A stretch of DNA of 64,000 nt from Caulobacter sp. (GCA_030680355.1 JAUXVF010000031.1:434001-498000); one strand, 5' to 3'. Shown: positions 45,198 to 56,966, counted from the stretch's first letter. Made by a program: numbers and translations. The notes: a model not told the origin generated them from the letters alone.

Positions 45198-45198
<1 letters not shown>
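44638..45198 (+). CDS. pyridoxamine 5'-phosphate oxidase-fold flavoprotein family
   Basis: 186 residues. The N-terminal split-barrel pattern ([20 protein letters not shown], then [17 protein letters not shown]) marks the PNPOx-like FMN-binding fold, and the conserved [16 protein letters not shown] segment fits. The true substrate is unknown; the family includes F420/FMN-dependent reductases and haem-handling proteins as well as PNPOx. Its position between the two halves of methionine synthase suggests a link to one-carbon or flavin/B6 metabolism. It overlaps the next gene by one base. Confidence 0.78.
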
Positions 45199-47858
<2,660 letters not shown>

Positions 47859-47891
47859 TCCGGATGATCCGAAGCGCTGTTCTGGTCGTTC

Positions 47892-48899
47892 CTAGTCGGA
47901 CGACTTGCCCAGACCCAGCACGTCGCGCAGCCCGCGCTTGTATTTGCGCTTGGGTTTGACGGGCGCTTCAGCGGCAGGCGTGACCTTGATCGCGGCGGCG
48001 GCCTTGACCGGCGGGGTGGGCGCGACGACGGGGCGCGAGGCCGTCGGCTGCGCCTTTCCAGACGCGGACGGCGCCTGTTCGATGGTCGCAGGTTCCGGCG
48101 GCGGCGTGGCCGCGAGGGCCGTGGGCGGCGTCGGCGCTGGGGGTGCGGCCTCGGCGAGGGGCGTGTCGACCACCGGGGTCTGCGCGACAACCGGTGCGGG
48201 TTCCACGGCGGGCGGCGGGGCGGGGGCGATGGTCACGGCCGCCGGCTCTGCTACCGGCGCCTCGGCGGCCTTCGCGGCCTTGGCCGGCGCGGGCGTCGGC
48301 GTGGCGACCGGCGCCGTCGCCTCGGCCTGGGGCGTGTCGACATTGTAGCTGAGGGCCTGACCGAACAGGTTCGACCGGGTCTCAAGCGCCTTGGCCGTCT
48401 GCTCGCATTTGGCGGGCGGCGTCCAGGACATCCAGAACTGGGCCAACTGGGCCCTGGGCACATTGGTCGAGCCGCTCCAGACGGCCCGGCCGCGCTTGAT
48501 GGCGGCCGCGCCCTGATCCTGGATCGGGGAGGGGCTGGCCTTTTCGGCGGCCTCCATCGCCCGGCGGAAGGTGACGAGGTTGCGTTTCCCCTCGTCGCGC
48601 TGGCCCGGGTAGATGACCTTGATGTTTTCTTCGGTGCTCGGCGTCGGCCAGGCCCGTTCGATACGGGTCACCTCCGGCATCGCCAGGTCATAGAGGTCGA
48701 TGTAGCCGGCGATCACGCCGTAGCACCAGCCCACGTAACCATAGTCATCGGTCGGCGCCGAGACCGGTCCGCCCTGGATCGGCAGCGGCGCGGCGGTCTG
48801 TTTGCGAGGAACCGCGGTGGCCACCGGACCGTCGGTGGCGGCGTTGGCGGCCGGGGTGTCCTGGGCCAGAAGGGCGAGAGCGAAGAGAAGCGGGGCCAT
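47892..48899 (-). CDS. secreted Ala/Pro-rich protein of unknown function
   Basis: 335 residues with a signal peptide (MAPLLFALALLAQ). A globular part (about 50-190) has two or three cysteines, Trp-rich segments (GYVGWCYGVIAGYIDLYDL) and WMSWTPPAKCEQTAK. The second half (about 200-315) is a low-complexity Ala/Pro/Val linker, and the C-terminus is basic (KPKRKYKRGLRDVLGLGK). The layout looks like an envelope protein with a wall-spanning linker. No family was recognised. It faces the end of metH with a 33-base gap. Confidence 0.7.
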   Translation of the reverse strand: MAPLLFALALLAQDTPAANAATDGPVATAVPRKQTAAPLPIQGGPVSAPTDDYGYVGWCYGVIAGYIDLYDLAMPEVTRIERAWPTPSTEENIKVIYPGQRDEGKRNLVTFRRAMEAAEKASPSPIQDQGAAAIKRGRAVWSGSTNVPRAQLAQFWMSWTPPAKCEQTAKALETRSNLFGQALSYNVDTPQAEATAPVATPTPAPAKAAKAAEAPVAEPAAVTIAPAPPPAVEPAPVVAQTPVVDTPLAEAAPPAPTPPTALAATPPPEPATIEQAPSASGKAQPTASRPVVAPTPPVKAAAAIKVTPAAEAPVKPKRKYKRGLRDVLGLGKSSD

Positions 48900-48921
48900 C
48901 CAAAATCCTGAAACTGTTGCG

Positions 48922-51900
48922 TCAGCCGTTGTCGCCGTTGGGCCGGCCGAAACCGCCGCCCCCGGGGGTCTCGATCTCGACGACGTCGCCCGGCTGCACC
49001 GATATCGAAAAACAGCCGGACAGCTCCCTTACAGCGCCGTCGGCGGTTCTCAAATGTTGTCGACCCGCCAGCGCGGGGCCACCGCCCCTGATTCCCATGG
49101 GACTGTGGCTTCGACGTGACGACAGCAGGGCGACCTCCATCGGGGCCAGGAAGCGGATGTGGCGCACCGCCCCGTCGCCGCCACGCCGGGCGCCGGCGCC
49201 GCCGGACGCATGCCGGATGGCGAAGCGCTCGACGCGGACCGGGAAGCGGCGTTCGAGGATCTCCGGATCGGTCAGCCGGCTGTTGGTCATATGGCTGTGG
49301 ACAGCGCTGGTTCCGTCGCGCGTGGCCGTCGCTCCGGCCCCGCCACAGATCGTCTCATAGTACTGCCGGTCCTCGTCGCCGAAGGTGAAGTTGTTCATCG
49401 TGCCCTGGCTGTTGGCCATCACACCCAACGCCGCATAGAGGGCGTCGACGACATGCTGGCTGGTCTCGACATTGCCGGCGACCACCGCCGCCGGCGGTTC
49501 GGGGTCGAGCATCGAGCCGTGCCGGGTGAGGATCTTCAGCGGCGTCAGACAGCCGGCGTTGAGCGGGATGTCGTCATCGACCAGGCTGCGGAAGACATAG
49601 AGGGCGGCGGCGTCGACGATGGCGCTGGGGGCGTTGAAGTTGCTGGCCAGCTGGTCGGCCGAGGCGGTGAAGTCGAGCACGGCCTCGCCGGCCGCGGCGT
49701 CGACCTTGATGGTCACCGCGATCTCGCCGCCGCCGTCCATCGGGACGCGGGCCTGGCCGTCGGCCAGCTTTCCGACCGCCCGGCGCACCGACTGTTCGGC
49801 GTTGCGCTGCACGAAGGTCATGTAGCGGGCCAGGGCGTCGGAGCCGTAGGTCTCGATCATCCCGGCCACGGCGGCGGCCCCGGCCTGGCAGGCGGCGATC
49901 TGGGCCTTGAGGTCGGCGATGTTGCGGTCGGGCGCCCGGGCCGGCCAGCGACCGGTGAGCAGGGCCGCACGGGTCTCCGCCTCGAGGAAGCGGCCGCTGC
50001 GCATGATCGGCACGGCGTCGAGCAAGACCCCTTCCTCCTCGAGCGTCGTCGAGAAGGGCGGCATGGAGCCGGGCTGCACCCCGCCAACATCAGCGTGATG
50101 GCCGCGGGCGGCGACGTAGAAGGCGGGCGGGCCGGCCTGATCCATGAACACCGGCATGACCACGGTGATGTCGGGCAGGTGGGTGCCGCCGAAGTAGGGG
50201 TTGTTGAGGGCGAAGGCCTCGCCCGGTTTCAGCACCGGATGCCGCGCCGTCGTCGCCCGCACGCTGGCGCCCATGCTGCCCAGATGCACCGGCATGTGGG
50301 GCGCGTTGGCCACCAGCCCGCCGTCGGCGTCGAACAGGGCGCAGGAGAAGTCGAGCCGCTCCTTGATATTGACCGAATGGGCCGTGCGCTCCAGCGCCGC
50401 TCCCATGGCCTCGGCCACGCCCATGAAGCGGCGGTTGAACAGCTCCAAAGTGATGGGATCGGGCGCGTCGGCGGCGATGAGGGCGGCGGAGAGCGGCGTG
50501 GTTCGGGTCAGGCGGATCAGACCGTCGGCCCCGGTTGTCGCCCGCCAGCCCTCCGCCACGGCGATCTGGGTGTCGCTGCGGATGATCAGGGTCGGGCCGT
50601 CGAGGATGGTGAGACCCTTCGCCCGGACGATTTCCCGCTCATCCTTGCCTTCGCGAGGATGGGCGGAGTCAAGGCGGGCCTCCACAGCCTCCACCTCCAC
50701 ACTGGCGATCAGGATGGTTCGGTCGGGCTCCACGAAGCCGAACAGGCGCTGGTGCGCCGTTTCGAAGGCCGCCTTCACCCCAGACGCTTCGCCCAGCGCA
50801 ACCGGTAGCGCCGCGTCCGCGCCGTCGTAGCGCAGCATCAGCCGCGTCTCGACCGCGCCGGGTGTCGCGCCCTGGGCGGCCAGGGCGGCGCCGACATCGG
50901 CCGCCAGCCCGTCAGCCAGGCTCCCGGCCGCGTCCAGCCCGGCGGTGTCCAGCGCCCGTTCCAGCCCCGCCTGTCTCAGCGCGCCGACCCGCGCCTGGCC
51001 GATGCCCCAGGCCGACAGCAGGGAGGCATGCCGGGGGCTGAGCACCTCGGTGACGCCCAGCGCGTCGGCGACCTGGCAGCAGACCTGGCCGGCCGCGCCG
51101 CCGAAGGCGACCAGGGCGTGACCGCGCGGATCAAAGCCGCGCTCGGTGGAGATGCGCCGCACCGCCTGGGCCATCTGTTCAACGGCCACGGCGATGAAGC
51201 CCTCGGCCGCCGCCTTGATGCTCAGGCCCATGGCCTTGGCCAGTTCGCCCAGGCGGTCACGGGCGGCCTGCGGATCCAGCGGCGCGTCGCCCCCGGGACC
51301 GAACACGGGCGGAAAATGGCCCGGGTCCAGCCGGCCCAGCACCAGATTGGCGTCGGTGACGGTGGCCGGGCCGCCGCGTCCGTAACAGGCGGGACCGGGA
51401 TCTGCCCCGGCGCTGTCGGGCCCGGCCCGGGCGCGTGAGCCGTCAAAGGTGAGGATCGAGCCGCCGCCGGCGGCGACGGTCTCGACGTCGAGCATCGGGC
51501 TGCGCAGCCGGGCGCCAGCCACCCGGGCGGTGTCCCGTCGCTCCAGGGTTCCGGCGAAGCGGCAGACATCGGTCGAGGTGCCGCCCATGTCGAAGCCGAG
51601 CACTGCCGCGGCGCCCGCGCTGTCAGCGGTCCGCGCCACCCCGACCACGCCGCCGGCGGGACCGGAGACCACCGCGTCCTTGCCGCGGAAGTCCTCGGCC
51701 CGGACCAGCGCTCCGGCCGAGGTCATGAACCACAGCGGCGCGCCTTCGACGGCCTCGGTCACCTGCCGCACATAGGCGCGCAGGATCGGCGTCAGATAGG
51801 CGTCGGCCACGGCCGTCTCAGCGCGCGGGACGAAGCGGGGCAGGGGAGAGGCCTCATGGCTGAGGGCCACATAGTCGAAGCCGGCCGCCCGGGCGATATC

Positions 51901-52452
51901 GCCGGCCGTCCGCTCGTGGGCAGGGTTGAGATCGCTGTGCAGGAAGGCGATGGCGACGCTGGTGAAGCCTTCGGCCCGGGCCCGCGTCAGATCGGCCGCG
52001 AGGGCCGGCGCATCGAGCGCGGTGACCACCGCGCCGTCGGCGGCCAGCCGCTCGGTCGCCTCGACGACGCCGGCGTAGAGCGGCGGCGGGCGGACGATGT
52101 CGAGGGCGAAGAGTTCGGGCCGCGACTGGTCGCCGATGACGATCGAATCGGCATGCCCCCGGGTGGTCACCAGCAGCGTCCGGGCGCCCTTGCGCTCGAG
52201 CAGGGCGTTGGTGGCTACGGTGGTGCCCATCTTGATCGCCGCGACCCGGTTCGCGGGAAAGGGACGCCCCGGTTCAACCGCCAGCAGGCGACGCATGGCT
52301 TCGACCGCCGCGTCGGCATAGGAAGGCGAGGCGGAGAGCAATTTCAGGGACGTTTCGGCGCCGTCCGGCGCGCGGCCGATGACGTCGGTGAAAGTGCCGC
52401 CGCGATCGATCCAAAACGTCCAGCCGGGCGTAGTATCAGTTCCCGTTGTCAT
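48922..52452 (-). CDS. 5-oxoprolinase/hydantoinase (HyuA-HyuB fusion)
   Basis: 1176-residue ATP-dependent cyclic-amide hydrolase. The N-terminal half is HyuA-like with the actin-type ATP-binding start WIDRGGTFTDVIG, and DMGGTSTDV further on; the C-terminal half (from about 650) is HyuB-like, with the conserved GHHADVGGVQPGSMPPFS block. The two halves are separate proteins in hydantoinase systems but fused in 5-oxoprolinases such as OplaH, so 5-oxo-L-proline is the likely substrate. It is divergent from the J-domain gene with only 35 bases between the starts. Confidence 0.9.
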   Translation of the reverse strand: MTTGTDTTPGWTFWIDRGGTFTDVIGRAPDGAETSLKLLSASPSYADAAVEAMRRLLAVEPGRPFPANRVAAIKMGTTVATNALLERKGARTLLVTTRGHADSIVIGDQSRPELFALDIVRPPPLYAGVVEATERLAADGAVVTALDAPALAADLTRARAEGFTSVAIAFLHSDLNPAHERTAGDIARAAGFDYVALSHEASPLPRFVPRAETAVADAYLTPILRAYVRQVTEAVEGAPLWFMTSAGALVRAEDFRGKDAVVSGPAGGVVGVARTADSAGAAAVLGFDMGGTSTDVCRFAGTLERRDTARVAGARLRSPMLDVETVAAGGGSILTFDGSRARAGPDSAGADPGPACYGRGGPATVTDANLVLGRLDPGHFPPVFGPGGDAPLDPQAARDRLGELAKAMGLSIKAAAEGFIAVAVEQMAQAVRRISTERGFDPRGHALVAFGGAAGQVCCQVADALGVTEVLSPRHASLLSAWGIGQARVGALRQAGLERALDTAGLDAAGSLADGLAADVGAALAAQGATPGAVETRLMLRYDGADAALPVALGEASGVKAAFETAHQRLFGFVEPDRTILIASVEVEAVEARLDSAHPREGKDEREIVRAKGLTILDGPTLIIRSDTQIAVAEGWRATTGADGLIRLTRTTPLSAALIAADAPDPITLELFNRRFMGVAEAMGAALERTAHSVNIKERLDFSCALFDADGGLVANAPHMPVHLGSMGASVRATTARHPVLKPGEAFALNNPYFGGTHLPDITVVMPVFMDQAGPPAFYVAARGHHADVGGVQPGSMPPFSTTLEEEGVLLDAVPIMRSGRFLEAETRAALLTGRWPARAPDRNIADLKAQIAACQAGAAAVAGMIETYGSDALARYMTFVQRNAEQSVRRAVGKLADGQARVPMDGGGEIAVTIKVDAAAGEAVLDFTASADQLASNFNAPSAIVDAAALYVFRSLVDDDIPLNAGCLTPLKILTRHGSMLDPEPPAAVVAGNVETSQHVVDALYAALGVMANSQGTMNNFTFGDEDRQYYETICGGAGATATRDGTSAVHSHMTNSRLTDPEILERRFPVRVERFAIRHASGGAGARRGGDGAVRHIRFLAPMEVALLSSRRSHSPMGIRGGGPALAGRQHLRTADGAVRELSGCFSISVQPGDVVEIETPGGGGFGRPNGDNG

Positions 52453-52487
52453 GCCGCCGTCACGATCATAAGCTGCAAATCAATCCC

Positions 52488-53183
52488 ATGAGTTTCTGGC
52501 GCACCATAGCAGGGCTCGCGGCGCGAAGCGTTGACGAGGCCGACTGTTCCGACTGTCCTCCGGGTCCCCCGGGCGAGGACCCCGCCTTCACGACTGCTGT
52601 CACGGCGCTGGGGGCCAAGCTGGCCAAGGCCGACGGGCGCGCCGACCAGGACGAGTTCGACGCCTTCGCCATGGTCTTTCAGCCCGATCCGGAGTCGGTG
52701 CGCAACGTTCATCGGCTCTATGATCTCGCCCGCCAGACCACCCGCGGCTTCGAGAGCTACGCCAAACGGCTGGCCAAACGCTACCGCAACTGTCCGCAGC
52801 TGCTCGAGGACGTTCTTGACGGCCTGTTTCATATCGCCGGTTCGGACGGCGCGGTGACGATGGACGAGCTGGAGTATCTGGAGGCGGTCTCGGCCCTGTT
52901 CGGGTTTTCGCCGCTGACCTTCCGGCGGCTCAAGGCCACCCACCTGGGGGCGGGGCCCGACGATCCCTATGTCATTCTGGGGGTTCTGCCCGACGCCTCG
53001 GACGAGGTGATCCGGACGTCCTGGCGTCAGCAGGTGTCCGCCTCCCATCCTGACCGGGCTCGCGGGCGCGGTCTGCCGGCCGAGTTTGTCGCCGTGGCCG
53101 AGATCAAGACCGCGACCATCAACGCCGCTTACGATTCAGTGATGCGGGAGCGGCGGGAGCTGGCCCTGGTCGGCGCCGCCTGA
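52488..53183 (+). CDS. TerB/J-domain protein (DjlA-like co-chaperone)
   Basis: 231 residues. A TerB-like helical domain (about 30-150, with ADGRADQDEFDAF and SDGAVTMDELEYL) is followed by a C-terminal J domain (about 165-231) with the HPD tripeptide (SASHPDRA) needed to stimulate DnaK ATPase. The arrangement is that of DjlA, but the N-terminal membrane helix of DjlA is missing, so this form is probably cytosolic. A frame opening upstream (52446) lies over the divergent gene; ATG 52488 gives the natural start MSFWRTIAGL. A CxxC-like pair (DCSDCPPG) near residue 20 is unexplained. Confidence 0.87.
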   Translation: MSFWRTIAGLAARSVDEADCSDCPPGPPGEDPAFTTAVTALGAKLAKADGRADQDEFDAFAMVFQPDPESVRNVHRLYDLARQTTRGFESYAKRLAKRYRNCPQLLEDVLDGLFHIAGSDGAVTMDELEYLEAVSALFGFSPLTFRRLKATHLGAGPDDPYVILGVLPDASDEVIRTSWRQQVSASHPDRARGRGLPAEFVAVAEIKTATINAAYDSVMRERRELALVGAA

Positions 53184-53296
53184 GGCGGCATCACCGGAAA
53201 TTCACGCCCGTTCCGCGCGTGTTCAGTTGACGTTCAGCGGAAATGGGCAAGATAGTGGGGAAAGGTCGCCTTTGCGCGCGGCCTGTCGAGGAAGCG

Positions 53297-53593
53297 ATGA
53301 CCAGACTGAACTCTGCGGGGGGTTCCGGATCGGCCTTCAAGGGCCTCGCCTGGCTGGCGGGGGCCCTGGCCACCTGCGCGGCCTTGGCGGTTGGCGCCGT
53401 GCTGGCCATTTTCGCGGCCGCCACCGTGGTGCTGATCGCCCTGATGTCCAGCGCCCTGCTGGCCCTGGCCGGCCTGGCCATGCGGGCACGTCGCACCGGT
53501 CGCCGCCAAGCGTCGGGTGATTCCGACATCATCGAAGCCCGCAACGTCGGCGGCCATTCCTGGGTCGCCTACGGCTGGAACGAGCGGCGCTAA
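53297..53593 (+). CDS. small membrane protein, unknown function
   Basis: 98 residues with one long or two tight membrane helices (about 18-62) followed by a basic stretch (RARRTGRRQ) and a conserved-looking tail (GGHSWVAYGWNERR). The frame runs upstream to 53243, but ATG 53297 has GAGG at a suitable distance. No domain recognised. Codon use is like the neighbours, which supports it being real. Confidence 0.6.
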   Translation: MTRLNSAGGSGSAFKGLAWLAGALATCAALAVGAVLAIFAAATVVLIALMSSALLALAGLAMRARRTGRRQASGDSDIIEARNVGGHSWVAYGWNERR

Positions 53594-53655
53594 CCCGCCA
53601 GGTTTTCCCTACGTCAGACTTGCACGCCGTCGCCGGTCCCCGCATTGTCGCGTCT

Positions 53656-53669
53656 CAAACAAGTGTTTG
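53656..53669. promoter_or_regulatory. TetR/PsrA-type palindrome upstream of the ABM and acyl-CoA dehydrogenase genes
   Basis: CAAACAAGTGTTTG has perfect 6-base arms (CAAACA/TGTTTG) around 2 bases. It fits the C/GAAAC-N2-4-GTTTG/C pattern described for the fatty-acid regulator PsrA of Pseudomonas. It ends 11 bases before the ATG of the ABM gene, overlapping its ribosome-binding region. Confidence 0.45.
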
Positions 53670-53680
53670 GGAGACACGGC

Positions 53681-53971
53681 ATGATCGGCGTAATCGCGAC
53701 TTTGACGACAGCGGACGGCAAGGGTCCGGATCTGGAAAAAGTGTTCACGGAGCTGGCCGCCAAGGTGAAGGCCAATGAGCCTGGCTGCCTGGCCTACCAG
53801 CTGACCAAGAGCCGCACTGATCCCAACGTCTACAAGGTTCTGGAACTCTACACCTCGGAAGAGGCGCTGAAGACCCACGGCGGCACCGAGTATTTCAAGG
53901 CCGCCGGTCCCGGCATCGGCGCCTGCCTGGGCGGTCGTCCCGAGATCGAATACCTCGACGCGGTGGAGTAG
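53681..53971 (+). CDS. ABM-domain protein (putative quinol monooxygenase)
   Basis: 96 residues in the antibiotic-biosynthesis-monooxygenase (dimeric ferredoxin-like) fold; the pattern IATLTTADGKGPDLEKVFTE, followed by EPGCLAYQLTKSRTDPNVYK and EEALKTHGGTEYFKA, is characteristic. Members oxidise quinols or aromatic substrates without cofactors, but many have no known reaction. ATG 53681 follows GGGAGA. It is 4 bases before an acyl-CoA dehydrogenase gene and so forms an operon with it. Confidence 0.8.
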   Translation: MIGVIATLTTADGKGPDLEKVFTELAAKVKANEPGCLAYQLTKSRTDPNVYKVLELYTSEEALKTHGGTEYFKAAGPGIGACLGGRPEIEYLDAVE

Positions 53972-53975
53972 GGTC

Positions 53976-55187
53976 ATGGACCTCGCATTTTCGGACGCCG
54001 ACAAGGCCTTCCAGCGCGAGGTCCGCGACTGGATCTCTGAAAACTACGACGATGACCTGCGCCGGCTGATGAGCCAGTCGAAGAACGGCTATCTCAACAA
54101 GGCCGGCCAGGTGAAATGGCAGAAGAAACTGGCCGCGAAGGGCTGGGCGGCGACCAACTGGCCGGACGAACACGGCGGCGCCGGCTTCACCCCGTCCCAA
54201 GCCTACATCTTCAACATGGAGATGAGCCTGGCCGGCGTGCCGACCTCGTCACCCATGGGCCTGAAGATGGTCGCCCCGGTAATCATGGCTTTCGGCAGCG
54301 ACGCGCAGAAGGCCCGGCATCTGCCGCCGATCCTCAACTCCGACATCTGGTGGTGCCAGGGCTATTCAGAGCCCGGTTCGGGCTCCGACCTGGCCAGCCT
54401 GCAGATGAAGGCCGAGCGGGACGGCGACGACTATGTGCTCAATGGCTCGAAGATCTGGACGACCCATGCGCAGTGGGCCGACTGGATGTTCTGTCTGGTG
54501 CGCACGGACAACAGCGGCAAGCCGCAGAACGGCATTTCCTTCCTGCTGCTGGAGATGACGTCGCCGGGCATCTTGATCAAACCGCTGGTGACGCTCGATG
54601 GGCCCGCCGACAATGAGCAGGAAATCAACCAGGTTTTCTTCGACAATGTCCGCGTGCCGGTCGCCAACCGCATCGGCGAGGAGGGCAAGGGCTGGACCTA
54701 CGCCAAATACCTGCTCGAGTTCGAGCGCGGCAACGCCTATGCGCCGGGCCTGATGAACGCCCTGCAGAAGGTGCGCAAGATCGCCGCCGCCGAGACCAGT
54801 GACGGCGGCGCGCCCTTGATCGAGGACCCCGATTTCCGTCGCAAGCTGGCGGAGATGGAGATTTGCATCGAGACGCTGAACGCCACCGAGATGAACATCT
54901 TCGCGGCCATGGGGTCAGGCAAGCCGGTCGGCCCCGCCTCGTCGATGCTGAAATGCGCCGGCTCGGAAGCCCAGCAGGCGATTACCGAACTGGCGCTCGA
55001 AGCGGTCGGCGGATACGCCGCGCCCTTCATCCAGGACACCTGGGCCAATACCAATGAACCCCGCCCGGGTCCCGACTACGCCGGCCCGGCCGCGCCCAGC
55101 TATTTCAACTACCGCAAGGCCTCAATCTACGCCGGCTCCAACGAGATCCAGCGCAACATCATGGCCAAGCTGGTTCTGGGGCTGTAG
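53976..55187 (+). CDS. acyl-CoA dehydrogenase
   Basis: 403-residue FAD enzyme of the long (about 400 residue) acyl-CoA dehydrogenase subtype. The WWCQGYSEPGSGSDLASLQM and YVLNGSKIWTTHAQWADWMF blocks contact FAD and substrate, and the C-terminus has IYAGSNEIQRNIMAKLVLGL, the usual RNI/NEI helix. It is the second gene of an operon headed by an ABM protein and preceded by a PsrA-like palindrome. A substrate cannot be assigned. A GC-rich hairpin follows the stop. Confidence 0.92.
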   Translation: MDLAFSDADKAFQREVRDWISENYDDDLRRLMSQSKNGYLNKAGQVKWQKKLAAKGWAATNWPDEHGGAGFTPSQAYIFNMEMSLAGVPTSSPMGLKMVAPVIMAFGSDAQKARHLPPILNSDIWWCQGYSEPGSGSDLASLQMKAERDGDDYVLNGSKIWTTHAQWADWMFCLVRTDNSGKPQNGISFLLLEMTSPGILIKPLVTLDGPADNEQEINQVFFDNVRVPVANRIGEEGKGWTYAKYLLEFERGNAYAPGLMNALQKVRKIAAAETSDGGAPLIEDPDFRRKLAEMEICIETLNATEMNIFAAMGSGKPVGPASSMLKCAGSEAQQAITELALEAVGGYAAPFIQDTWANTNEPRPGPDYAGPAAPSYFNYRKASIYAGSNEIQRNIMAKLVLGL

Positions 55188-55193
55188 CGGCCG

Positions 55194-55234
55194 CCCCCGG
55201 TTAGGGGGTGGCCCAACCCCTCAACACTTCTTTT
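55194..55234 (+). terminator. hairpin with T-rich tail after the acyl-CoA dehydrogenase
   Basis: CCCCC (55194-55198) and GGGGG (55204-55208) pair around GGTTA; an alternative stem joins GTTAGGGG (55200-55207) to CCCCT-c-AAC (55217-55225). The downstream ACTTCTTTT is T-rich on the plus strand, so this is a plausible terminator. It overlaps the stop codon of the convergent gene. Confidence 0.45.
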
Positions 55235-55736
55235 CGCGGTACAGGCCCAGCAGGTGGTTCATGCGCTGCTGTTTGGGCGAGACGCCGGTCGGCGCGTCGA
55301 CGTCGCCGCCCTCGGCCACGGCTCGGCCGGCGGAAGCGGCGACGCTGTCGGTGGCCGAGACGGCCGCCTGGGCGACCATGGGACTGAACGCGCCGCCCAT
55401 CATGCCTCGGCCGAGCCCGTAGCGAGCGGCGCCAGCCAGGACGCCGCCTGTGGCGCCGCCCATCAGCCCCCTGCCGGTCTTGGCCTTCCTGGCCTTCTTG
55501 GCGGCCTCGGCCTGTTCCGACTGGAGTTCGGCGTTGAGCGTGTTGGCCTCATTGCCGATAGCCTCGCAGCTCATCTGCCGGTCGCCGCTTCGCAGCACCT
55601 GATAGACGTCGGGGTCGGGCGCGACGGTCTCTGGCGCGGCGGCTTCGGCGGCAGGCGCGGCCGGCGCGGCGTCCTGGGCCATGGCGGGCGCGGCGGCCAG
55701 GGTCGCCGCGACGATCAGGGCAGTGAAACGGGTCAT
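55221..55736 (-). CDS. small secreted protein with a glycine-zipper-like segment
   Basis: 171 residues with a signal peptide (MTRFTALIVAATLAAAPAMA). After an Ala/Pro linker comes a helical region (about 50-85, with a heptad-like KKARKAK segment) and a Gly/Ala-rich stretch (about 88-125; GLMGGATGGVLAGAARYGLG) resembling glycine-zipper membrane motifs. A Cys pair (CEAIG region and the final KKC) could form a disulphide. The frame continues far upstream, but ATG 55736 follows GGAGAG and starts at the signal peptide. It is the second gene of a two-gene secreted-protein operon. Confidence 0.68.
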   Translation of the reverse strand: MTRFTALIVAATLAAAPAMAQDAAPAAPAAEAAAPETVAPDPDVYQVLRSGDRQMSCEAIGNEANTLNAELQSEQAEAAKKARKAKTGRGLMGGATGGVLAGAARYGLGRGMMGGAFSPMVAQAAVSATDSVAASAGRAVAEGGDVDAPTGVSPKQQRMNHLLGLYREKKC

Positions 55737-55758
55737 GGGTCTCTCTCCAGCTACTAAA

Positions 55759-56916
55759 TCAGACACGGCCGCGGGCGGCCTTGAGTTCGGCCACCAGGGC
55801 GGCGTTGAGGCCCTGGAAGGCGGCGCGCACCAGGGCGCGGTAGCGCCGGGCGTCGACCTCGACGGCGTAGACCTTGCTCTGGCGATAGAGCGATCCCATG
55901 CCGGCCTGGGCGAAGGCGTTGTGCAGGGCCACGCTGTCGGACCGGTCATCGACCTCGTACATGATGCCGAAGGCTTCAGATGACCCATGGGCGTTGGTCA
56001 GGGTGAAGCTGCCGGGCATGCCGCCGCCCAGGCCCTTGCGCTTGCCGTAAAGGAAGTTGGCGCCCGAGCCGCCGAGGACGTTGAAGCGCACTTCGGCCTC
56101 GGCCTGGGCGGATCCGGAATAGGTCTTGCGGCCCGATCCCTCGAGCTCCTGGTAGTCGATGGCCAGCATCGGCGAGAGCACCACCGCGTCCAGCTCGGCG
56201 CTCACGTCGTTGTAGACGATGCTGGCCCGTGAGGCGCCGAGAACGGCGTCGGCATAGGGGTGGCCTGTGCGCAAGGGGGCGGAGACCGGACCGTAGACCG
56301 ACCAGCCATTGACGCCTTTTGCCTGCACGCCGACCGGCGTCAGGCGGCCGAATTCAGCCGATTTCGCCAGCTCGGCGGGGGTGACGACGTCGAACCCCGC
56401 GACCTTCAGGCGACTGACCAGATCCTGCCAGGCCTCTTCGGCCAGGTCCCTGGCGAGGTCGTCGGACACCCCGACCAGTGCGGTGGCGATGCTGGTGCGG
56501 CGGCCCACCATCTCCGTGCCCTGTCCGGCGGAAAAGGCGCTGACCTTGCCGGTCCGGACCAGGGCCAGGGCGTAGCTCGGTACGATCACGCGCGGCCGAC
56601 CGGCGGCGAACCGGGGGTTCCAGGCTTTCAGGCGCAGCGCGAAGGGCGCGGCCCTGTCTGGAAGCATGCCGATCTGGGCGAGGCTGGCGTACCCGCCCTC
56701 CTGGGCGCCGGCGTAGCTGCGACCCACGGCGGTGTTGACGCTGGTCACGCCGGTGCGCGTCGAGGGCGCGGGCGTTCCCGGATCGCCTGGCGGCGGGGCG
56801 TAGAGGGCGCCGAAGGGGTCGCTCTGGGCGTGGGCGGTGCCGATCATCATCGCCAACGCCGCCGCCAGGGCCGCGAAGCTGATGAGCAGATAGGTGACCT
56901 TGCGCAGGGTGTTCAT
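55759..56916 (-). CDS. secreted protein of unknown function
   Basis: 385 residues with a signal peptide (about 1-30, ending IGTAHAQSDP). The body has no recognised motif. It contains an alpha/beta stretch (about 110-200; DLARDLAEEAWQDLVSRLKV) and a Ser/Tyr-rich beta stretch (about 230-310). It is the first gene of the operon with the glycine-zipper protein, 22 bases upstream of it. Both are presumably exported and may interact. A C4-N5-G7 hairpin lies 46 bases upstream of its start, at the end of the next gene. Confidence 0.68.
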   Translation of the reverse strand: MNTLRKVTYLLISFAALAAALAMMIGTAHAQSDPFGALYAPPPGDPGTPAPSTRTGVTSVNTAVGRSYAGAQEGGYASLAQIGMLPDRAAPFALRLKAWNPRFAAGRPRVIVPSYALALVRTGKVSAFSAGQGTEMVGRRTSIATALVGVSDDLARDLAEEAWQDLVSRLKVAGFDVVTPAELAKSAEFGRLTPVGVQAKGVNGWSVYGPVSAPLRTGHPYADAVLGASRASIVYNDVSAELDAVVLSPMLAIDYQELEGSGRKTYSGSAQAEAEVRFNVLGGSGANFLYGKRKGLGGGMPGSFTLTNAHGSSEAFGIMYEVDDRSDSVALHNAFAQAGMGSLYRQSKVYAVEVDARRYRALVRAAFQGLNAALVAELKAARGRV

Positions 56917-56966
56917 GGCGCCCCCATTTCGAGGGACAGCCTGACGAGGTCCGCGAATCGGCGCTT

